From: Falsigemmobacter intermedius
GTDB lineage: Bacteria > Pseudomonadota > Alphaproteobacteria > Rhodobacterales > Rhodobacteraceae
Reading direction: 5' to 3'
DNA length: 64,000 nt
Assembly (NCBI RefSeq): GCF_004054105.1
Contig: NZ_SBLC01000013.1
Location: 1-64,000, forward strand
This document shows positions 58,914 through 64,000 of this stretch, piece after piece. Position 1 is the stretch's first letter, and each line of letters begins with the position of its first letter. Made by a program: the position numbers and the translations under genes. The notes under the pieces were generated by a model. That model had not been told where the DNA came from and did not search any database. It saw only the letters and a program-made list of their open reading frames with translations.

Positions 58914-59660
58914 ATGTCCAAAGAAACGAACAGCACGGCGGAACTTCTGAAAAAGAGTGCGGTCTCGCGCTACCTGCAACTCGCCAGCCTGTTTCGCCAG
59001 CGTATCGATTCCGGGGAATGGGCTGTGGGTGAACGCATCCCGACGGTTATGGAGCTCGCTGAGCAATGCGGTGTCGCCAGTATGACAATCCGTCAGGCGC
59101 TGGATCAGCTTGAGAAGGACGGGCTGATTGAACGCTTCCGGGCAAAAGGCACCTTCGTGAAGGCGCGCAAGCCCAAAGACCTCTGGTGCGAGGTCAACAC
59201 GGACTGGTCGGGCATGCTGATGGCGCGCACCGATGCGCAGATTGAAATTCTCGAAGACCGCCGCAATGTCGATCTGCCGAGCCATGAGGGGCCGCTTTAT
59301 GCCACCGCCCCCTCGTATCGCCATCTCCGCCGACGCCACGCGCGTGACGGTGCGGCCTTTCTGCTGGCGGATGTCTATATTGACGAGCGGCTCTGCCCGT
59401 ATATTCCGGAAGAAGCCTACAGCCATCTGACCGCGATGCGGCTGGTGGCCGATATCCCCTCGCTTGAAATCCGCGATGCGCGTCAGATCGTGACCGTGGG
59501 GATTGCTGATCTCTCGGTGGCGACTGAGCTCGACATCGCGATCGGCGATCCGGTGGCGCGGGTGGACCGGATTGTGGTCAGCCAGCAGGGGGAGATTGTG
59601 CTGCTCGCCCGCGGGATCTATCGCGGGGATATGATGCGCATCGAGGTGAAGCTGCGCTGA
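58914..59660 (+). CDS. GntR-family (HutC/UTRA) transcriptional regulator
   Basis: A 248-residue regulator. The N-terminal winged helix (SRYLQLASLFRQRIDSGEWAVGERIPTVMELAEQCGVASMTIRQALDQLEKDGLIERFRAKGTFV) is followed by a UTRA ligand domain (AFLLADVYIDERLCPYIPEEAYSHLTAMRL). It lies between the ABC genes and the degradative operon. It is the only regulator near the palindrome at 62444, so it probably controls that divergent promoter. The 244-base gap upstream shows only an AT-rich patch (58850-58873), likely its promoter. Confidence 0.88.
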   Translation: MSKETNSTAELLKKSAVSRYLQLASLFRQRIDSGEWAVGERIPTVMELAEQCGVASMTIRQALDQLEKDGLIERFRAKGTFVKARKPKDLWCEVNTDWSGMLMARTDAQIEILEDRRNVDLPSHEGPLYATAPSYRHLRRRHARDGAAFLLADVYIDERLCPYIPEEAYSHLTAMRLVADIPSLEIRDARQIVTVGIADLSVATELDIAIGDPVARVDRIVVSQQGEIVLLARGIYRGDMMRIEVKLR

Positions 59661-59666
59661 CAGCAA

Positions 59667-59691
59667 AAAGCCCGGCCAATGGCCGGGCTTT
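59667..59691. terminator. Bidirectional terminator between gntR-type and decarboxylase-like genes
   Basis: AAAGCCCGGCC pairs exactly with GGCCGGGCTTT over a 3-base loop, giving an 11-bp stem with a T run on both strands. It separates the two convergent genes. Confidence 0.85.
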
Positions 59692-59696
59692 GTCTT

Positions 59697-60305
59697 TCAC
59701 AGCATCGGGATCCGGCTCAGAGCCTCGGGGACGGTGCCCCCGAGCCCCAGTTCCGGGCCCATGCCCTCGGGCAGCGGCAGACGATGCGCGTTAAGCGTCA
59801 TGGCGACCATCATGTAATAGCCCGTGAGGGCCGTCAGAACCACCACACCCTCTTCGCCCCAGCGGCGGCGAATGGCAGAATGGCTCGCGTCCGAGACCTG
59901 GACCGCGTTCAGAAGTTCCGCAGTATAGGTGTAAATCTCGGCCTCTTCGTCGCTTAGCCCCTCCGGCGCGCGGCCGTCGCGGATGGCATCGACAACGGCT
60001 TGCGGCAGACCTTCGCGCAGAGCCACCCGGCTGTGGATCGCCCATTCCAGCTCGGAATTGGTGGCACGGGCGACGAGGATGATCGCAAGTTCGGTCAGGC
60101 GCACCGGCAGGGTGGGGTTGAAGCGCAAAGCCTCGCCAAGCGCGCTCCAGGGGGCGGCGAGGGCGGGGACATGCAGCGCGGCGCGCAGCGGGCCGACGAG
60201 GGTGCCGCGTTTGCCGGTGACGATGCTGTCATAGACCCGCTGCTGGTCTGCGTTCATTCCCTCAACATCGGGAAGCGTGATGCGGGCTCCGAGAATGGTT
60301 TTCAT
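59697..60305 (-). CDS. Carboxymuconolactone decarboxylase/AhpD-like protein
   Basis: A 202-residue all-helical CMD-family protein. The region LTELAIILVARATNSELEWAIHSRVALREGLPQAVVDAIRDGRAPEGLSDEEAEIYTYTAELL-type core covers residues 70-135, but the CxxC of AhpD is absent, so the peroxidase-linked role is unlikely. Its start overlaps the CoA-transferase stop by 4 bases. In this context it may decarboxylate or isomerise a ring-cleavage product. Confidence 0.83.
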   Translation of the reverse strand: MKTILGARITLPDVEGMNADQQRVYDSIVTGKRGTLVGPLRAALHVPALAAPWSALGEALRFNPTLPVRLTELAIILVARATNSELEWAIHSRVALREGLPQAVVDAIRDGRAPEGLSDEEAEIYTYTAELLNAVQVSDASHSAIRRRWGEEGVVVLTALTGYYMMVAMTLNAHRLPLPEGMGPELGLGGTVPEALSRIPML

Positions 60306-61537
60306 GCGCGGTCCTCCCCGGTTTCTCCAAGCGGGCGCAGGCCGAATTCGGCGCGCACCTCGGCGTCATGCTGGCCCAGAAGCGGAGCCGAGGCGCGATA
60401 ATCCAGCGGTGCTTTGCTGAAGCGCAGCGGGCTGACCACCTGGCGCAGGCTGCCAAGCAGCGGATGCGGCAGATCGCGCAGCATCTCGCGGTGACGGATC
60501 TGCGGCTCGTCAAAGACCATGGGAACGGTGTTGATCGGCCCGCAGGGCACCTTCGCCTGGCCAAGTGCGTGCAGCCAATGAGCCAGCGGCTGCGACAGGA
60601 AGCGTTCTGAGATCATCGGATGCAGCCGTGCCAGGTTTTTAACCCTTGCAGCATTGGTCGCATAATCCGGATCATCGGCCCAGCCCGGCTCGCCCAGGCA
60701 GGCCGCAAAGCGGCGGAACTGCTCATCATTGCCGACCGCCAGCACGATATGGCCGTCGGCCACCGCGAAGACATCCTGCGGCTGGATATTGGGATGCCGG
60801 TTGCCCGCGCGGGTGGGCACTTTTCCAGAGAGCAGATGGTTCATGCCCTGATTGGCCAGCATGGCGGTGGCCACATCGAGCATGGCGAGATCGATATATT
60901 CACCCTCGCCGCTCTGCTCGCGCCGCGCGAGCGCCGCGAGAACCGCCACCGTGGCATACATTCCGGTCATAATGTCGATGATCGGCGCGCCCACCTTCTG
61001 CGGGCCGCCGCCCGGCTCGGTGTCGGGGGCGCCGGTCACGCTCATCAGGCCGCCCATGGCCTGGATCATGAAATCATAGGCCACATCCGCGGCGCGCGGG
61101 CCATCCTGACCAAAGCCCGTCACCGAGCAATAGATCAGCCGCGGATTGACCGCATGCAGATCTTCGGGGCCCAGGCCATAGCGCTGCAGCGTCCCGACTT
61201 TGAAGTTTTCCAGCACGATGTCGCAATGTTTCGCCAGATCACGCAGCATCTGCTGATCGGCGGGGTCCGACAGATCCGCTGTAATCGAGCGCTTGCCGCG
61301 GTTCACCGAGAGGTAATAGCCCGCTTCCCGGGTCGGCTCGCCGTTGGCGTCGGTGGCCCAGGGCGGGCCCCATTTGCGGGTGTCATCGCCTTCGCCGGCG
61401 CGTTCGACTTTGATGACGTCCGCGCCAAGGTCCGCGAGAATCTGCCCCGACCAGGGACCGGCCATGATCCGGCTGAGGTCGAGGACGCGGATGTGAGAGA
61501 GAGGTCCGGCCACTACTTTGACTTTCTGTTTCTGCAA
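60302..61537 (-). CDS. CaiB/BaiF-family (class III) CoA-transferase
   Basis: A 411-residue class III CoA-transferase. The N-terminus HIRVLDLSRIMAGPWSGQILADLGADVIKVERAGEGDDTR is standard, and the catalytic Asp lies in the segment LIYCSVTGFGQDGPRA...YDFMIQAMGGLMSVTG (near residue 170). It activates a carboxylic acid with CoA. The start is uncertain: 61537 is a TTG with no strong ribosome-binding site, and a GTG nine codons in is possible. It lies between the enoyl-CoA hydratase and the decarboxylase-like gene in one operon. Confidence 0.88.
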   Translation of the reverse strand: MQKQKVKVVAGPLSHIRVLDLSRIMAGPWSGQILADLGADVIKVERAGEGDDTRKWGPPWATDANGEPTREAGYYLSVNRGKRSITADLSDPADQQMLRDLAKHCDIVLENFKVGTLQRYGLGPEDLHAVNPRLIYCSVTGFGQDGPRAADVAYDFMIQAMGGLMSVTGAPDTEPGGGPQKVGAPIIDIMTGMYATVAVLAALARREQSGEGEYIDLAMLDVATAMLANQGMNHLLSGKVPTRAGNRHPNIQPQDVFAVADGHIVLAVGNDEQFRRFAACLGEPGWADDPDYATNAARVKNLARLHPMISERFLSQPLAHWLHALGQAKVPCGPINTVPMVFDEPQIRHREMLRDLPHPLLGSLRQVVSPLRFSKAPLDYRASAPLLGQHDAEVRAEFGLRPLGETGEDRA

Positions 61538-61544
61538 GGGTGTT

Positions 61545-62306
61545 TCAGCGGCCGGTCCAGACCGGAGCGCGCTTCTCGACGGTGGCGCGGATCGCTTCGC
61601 GGGCGTCGGCAGTGGTCATGAGGCGGGTCGAATAGCTCTGCTCCAGCTCATAGCCCTCCTCAGTGGGCATAAACTCAATGCGGTTGAGCGCTTCTTTCGC
61701 CAGCCGCAGGCCGAGCGGCGCTTTTGATGCGATCAGCGTGGCGAATTCGCGCGCGCGCGGCATCAGATCTTCTGCCGCAACGATCTCTTCGACATAGCCC
61801 CAGCGGGCGGCTTCTTCGGCAGAGATCGGAAGGCCCGTGAAATACATCCGGCGCAGCAGGCCCTGGGGCAGGTGACGCGCCATATGCGCAGCCCCGCCGC
61901 AGCGGCCGATATTGACCTCCGGCATGCCGAAACGGCTGTTGGGCGTGCAGATGCGGAAATCCGCGCAGGAGGCGATCACATTGCCCGCCCCGAGCGCCGG
62001 CCCGTTGATCGCGGCAATCACCGGCACCGAAGCCTTGCGGATCGCGGCGAAGGCACGGCGGATGATGGCGGCGCGGTTGGGGTCCTGCTCGACGGTGGCG
62101 GCCACGAATTCGTTGAGATCAAGTCCCGCGCAGAACGCTTTTGAGCCCGCGCCGGTCAGGATGATGCAGTGGATATCGCTCCAGGCTGCGGTCTCTTCAA
62201 AAACATCGCCGATCTCGCGATAACGCTCAAGCGTCAGCGCATTGACCGGAGGATTGTCCATCGTGATCGTTGCGACCGTCTGGTCGCGAGTGACCGTCAA
62301 AGTCAT
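61545..62306 (-). CDS. Enoyl-CoA hydratase/isomerase family protein
   Basis: A 253-residue crotonase. The oxyanion-hole strands are AFCAGLDLNEFV near residue 60 and NGPALGAGNVIASCADFRI near 100. I set the start at 62306 because GGGAG is five bases upstream, 12 codons inside the longest ORF. It is first in the minus-strand operon with the CoA-transferase and decarboxylase-like gene. It likely acts on the CoA ester made by the transferase. Confidence 0.87.
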   Translation of the reverse strand: MTLTVTRDQTVATITMDNPPVNALTLERYREIGDVFEETAAWSDIHCIILTGAGSKAFCAGLDLNEFVAATVEQDPNRAAIIRRAFAAIRKASVPVIAAINGPALGAGNVIASCADFRICTPNSRFGMPEVNIGRCGGAAHMARHLPQGLLRRMYFTGLPISAEEAARWGYVEEIVAAEDLMPRAREFATLIASKAPLGLRLAKEALNRIEFMPTEEGYELEQSYSTRLMTTADAREAIRATVEKRAPVWTGR

Positions 62307-62372
62307 AGTAACTCCCTGAGATTGAGCGCTGACAGCGGGCACCGAGTCACTCTCAAGCCCACTTGTGCTAAT

Positions 62373-62385
62373 AACATAGTTTATG
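62373..62385. promoter_or_regulatory. Half-conserved operator-like site AACATAG upstream of the hydratase gene
   Basis: AACATAGTTTATG repeats the left arm of the palindrome at 62444, followed by a degenerate right side. It is 67 bases upstream of the hydratase start. Confidence 0.35.
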
Positions 62386-62443
62386 CTCTTAATTTTGGTG
62401 CGGTCAACGGTGAGTCGCTGCTCAGGGACGTGTTGGCAGCAAA

Positions 62444-62462
62444 AACATAGATATGCTATGTT
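62444..62462. promoter_or_regulatory. Palindromic operator AACATAG-N5-CTATGTT in the divergent promoter
   Basis: Two perfect 7-base arms flank ATATG. It lies 27 bases upstream of the hydrolase start in the 182-base gap shared with the hydratase operon. The arm or its core CATAGATAT recurs at 62373 and 63298. A dimeric regulator, most likely the GntR protein at 58914, is the expected ligand. Confidence 0.65.
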
Positions 62463-62488
62463 AATAACTTATATAGAAGGACGCAGCG

Positions 62489-63295
62489 ATGCAAACCTCT
62501 GATTTCGACGGCTTTGTGACGACCCCGGCGGCGCGGTTAAGGGTCAGGGTGCAGCGCGCGGCAGAGGCGGATCGCCCCTGGGTGATCTTTTCAAACTCGC
62601 TCGCGACCAGCCACCGGATCTGGGACGCACAGGCAGAGATGCTCTCGGGGCGGTTCAATCTGCTGCGCTATGATCAGCGCGGGCATGGGGAATCTCCGGC
62701 CACCGGCGCGGTGACCATTGCAGACCTCGGCGCGGATCTTGCAGCGCTTGCAGAGCATTTTGATGTGCGCAACGCCGTGGGTGTCGGGCTCTCGATGGGG
62801 GTGCCGACGATGCTGGCCTTCGCCGGACGCGCCCCCGAACGCCTGCGGGCGCTGGTGCTGACGGATGGTCAGGCCGCGACCCAGCCCGGTGGCGCGGCCA
62901 TGTGGGAAAAGCGCGTCGCCCGCGCGCGGGAGCGGGGGATGGACTGGGTGGCTGAGGATATCATCACCCGGTGGTTCCAGCCCGAAAACCGGACACTGCC
63001 GGGGGTTAAGGCGCTCGAAGCCTCGATCCGGACCCTTTCGCTTGAGGGTTATGCCGCCTGCGCCACCGCGCTTCAGGGCTATGATTTCGCATCTGTGGCT
63101 GCGGGCTTCGACAAGCCTGTTCTGCTGGTGGCGGGCGCGCTTGACGGGGCGATGCCGGATGTCATGGCGCGTATGGAGGGGATCTTCCCCAAAGCCCGCC
63201 TGCAGATCATTCCCGGCGCGGGTCATATCCCGAACCTCGAGCAGACACAGGCTTACAACGCGGCGCTGTCAGACTTCATTGACAGCCTCGATTAA
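62489..63295 (+). CDS. Alpha/beta hydrolase, 3-oxoadipate enol-lactonase-like
   Basis: A 268-residue alpha/beta hydrolase. The oxyanion strand is VIFSNSLATSHRIWDAQ, the nucleophile elbow is GVGLSMGVPT (Ser near residue 104), the acid is in LVAGALDGAMPD and the His in PGAGHIPNLEQ. This arrangement and the YDQRGHGESPA motif resemble PcaD, which opens enol-lactones in the beta-ketoadipate pathway. It is divergent from the CoA operon and followed 40 bases later by a GST gene. Confidence 0.87.
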   Translation: MQTSDFDGFVTTPAARLRVRVQRAAEADRPWVIFSNSLATSHRIWDAQAEMLSGRFNLLRYDQRGHGESPATGAVTIADLGADLAALAEHFDVRNAVGVGLSMGVPTMLAFAGRAPERLRALVLTDGQAATQPGGAAMWEKRVARARERGMDWVAEDIITRWFQPENRTLPGVKALEASIRTLSLEGYAACATALQGYDFASVAAGFDKPVLLVAGALDGAMPDVMARMEGIFPKARLQIIPGAGHIPNLEQTQAYNAALSDFIDSLD

Positions 63296-63297
63296 TG

Positions 63298-63308
63298 CAT
63301 AGATATAG
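63298..63308. promoter_or_regulatory. CATAGATATAG, repeat of the operator core between hydrolase and GST genes
   Basis: CATAGATAT here is identical to the left core of the palindrome at 62444. It sits in the 40-base AT-rich gap before the GST start. It could be a second binding site or chance in an AT-rich patch. Confidence 0.3.
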
Positions 63309-63335
63309 TTTTTTAATTTATTAAGGGAGGCGGAT

Positions 63336-64000
63336 TTGAAGCTGCACTGGTCCCCGCGCTCACCCTTCGTTCGGAAGGTGATGATTGCACTGAAAGCCAC
63401 CGGACTTGAGGATGGAATTGAGCTCTGCCGCACGGTGGTCTCCTCTGTCAGCCGCTCGCCCGAAGCGATCCTTGCGGATAATCCGGCCGGACAAATCCCG
63501 GCGCTGGTTCTGGATAACGGGCTGGTATTGCAGGACTCGCGGGTCATCCTCAGCTGGATCGATCACGCCTCCGGCGGGCAGCTTGATCCGGCCGATCCGA
63601 TGGAGCGTCTCGGGCAGATGGCCGATGAGGCCCTGGCTGATGAGCTGACCGGAGCGGCGCTGCTGCTGCGCATCGAATATCAGCGCGATGAGCCATCTGA
63701 GGGGATGATCGACAATCTTTCCACCAAGCTGCACCGCGGGCTTGCGCGCTTTGAAGCTCGGGTGGCGCAGCTTCCCCAGGCAAAGATCGCGCGCTCGTCC
63801 ATTGCGCTGATCTGCCTTCTGGGCCAGATCGATCTGCGCTTCTCGCAAAGCCGCTGGCGCGAGGCCTTTCCCGGCCTGCGGGCCTGGGCGGAGGCGATGG
63901 AGCAACTGCCCGAAGTGATGGCCACGCGCATCGTCGATGATGCGCCGCCGCAACGGCGCGACACTTCGGCCCTGCTGGATTTCACCGCAGCTCTGCCGGT
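63336..64000 (+). CDS. Glutathione S-transferase family protein, cut by the window end
   Basis: An open frame of at least 221 codons starting at TTG 63336, with AGGGAGG eight bases upstream. It reads LKLHWSPRSPFVRKVMIALK at the N-terminus, then NPAGQIPALVLDNGLVLQDS with SxVI-type glutathione contacts (DSRVILSWID), then an alpha-helical C-terminal domain. The thioredoxin-like domain with SPRSPFVRK is typical of GSTs that act in ring-cleavage or detoxification pathways. No stop occurs before base 64000. It is likely co-transcribed with the enol-lactonase-like gene. Confidence 0.85.
   Translation, partial: MKLHWSPRSPFVRKVMIALKATGLEDGIELCRTVVSSVSRSPEAILADNPAGQIPALVLDNGLVLQDSRVILSWIDHASGGQLDPADPMERLGQMADEALADELTGAALLLRIEYQRDEPSEGMIDNLSTKLHRGLARFEARVAQLPQAKIARSSIALICLLGQIDLRFSQSRWREAFPGLRAWAEAMEQLPEVMATRIVDDAPPQRRDTSALLDFTAALP

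Noticed and set aside
1-64000. CRISPR arrays, tRNA or rRNA genes, insertion sequences, prophage
   Set aside because: I saw no regularly spaced repeats, no cloverleaf-like tRNA sequence, no rRNA sequence and no transposase or integrase motif.

Overview
The window is GC-rich, densely coded bacterial DNA. The codon bias, the gene families and a Paracoccus-type sox locus (soxTRS divergent from soxVW, then XYZABCD, F, G, H) point to an alphaproteobacterium of the Rhodobacterales/Paracoccaceae. This placement is inferred from gene content. I saw no rRNA, tRNA, phage, insertion sequence or CRISPR array.

Left part (1-15 kb): a probable LysR remnant at the edge, an MBL-fold hydrolase and an enoyl-CoA hydratase. 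Next comes a tightly overlapping minus-strand operon (2764-8613) with a binding protein, a fused permease, an ATPase, an MBL-fold hydrolase, a histidine phosphatase and a HAD phosphatase. Its promoter region carries a textbook Pho box and it is divergent from a DeoR regulator. A second minus-strand ABC operon (9662-14822) has a UgpBAEC-like layout and ends in a GpdQ-like phosphodiesterase. The two look like phosphate-ester scavenging systems.

15-20 kb: a LysR gene divergent from a C-terminally shortened pirin, then an isochorismatase-family hydrolase, a glutathione transferase and a Kef-type antiporter.

20-45 kb is a sulfur and thiol-redox region. It holds an L,D-transpeptidase, a QseBC/PmrAB-like two-component system, a DsbA-like protein, a sulfide-response operon (Blh persulfide dioxygenase, BigR/SqrR repressor, split YeeE/YedE transporter, SulP), DsbD, an integral-membrane TlpA, a second L,D-transpeptidase, and the sox locus for thiosulfate oxidation. 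Direct repeats of the form CTTAAG-N5-CTTAAG lie upstream of the first transpeptidase, between the response regulator and the DsbA-like gene, upstream of dsbD and upstream of soxX. Together they suggest one regulon. soxE is absent. Short AT-rich palindromes precede blh, soxV and soxX and are candidate ArsR-family operators. A small HTH-like protein and chrA follow.

45-56 kb: an orphan Bug-type binding protein, a flavin-dependent monooxygenase-like protein with a divergent LysR, a tautomerase-like protein, paired CNNM/CorC-type membrane proteins, a DUF2076 protein, an ECF sigma factor with its anti-sigma factor, and a membrane-bound PQQ glucose dehydrogenase.

56-64 kb: an ABC permease and binding protein without an ATPase, a GntR regulator, and a probable degradative island. 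The island has a CoA-transferase, an enoyl-CoA hydratase and a carboxymuconolactone decarboxylase-like protein on the minus strand, divergent from an enol-lactonase-like hydrolase and a glutathione transferase cut by the window end. A strong palindrome, AACATAG-N5-CTATGTT, sits in the divergent promoter.
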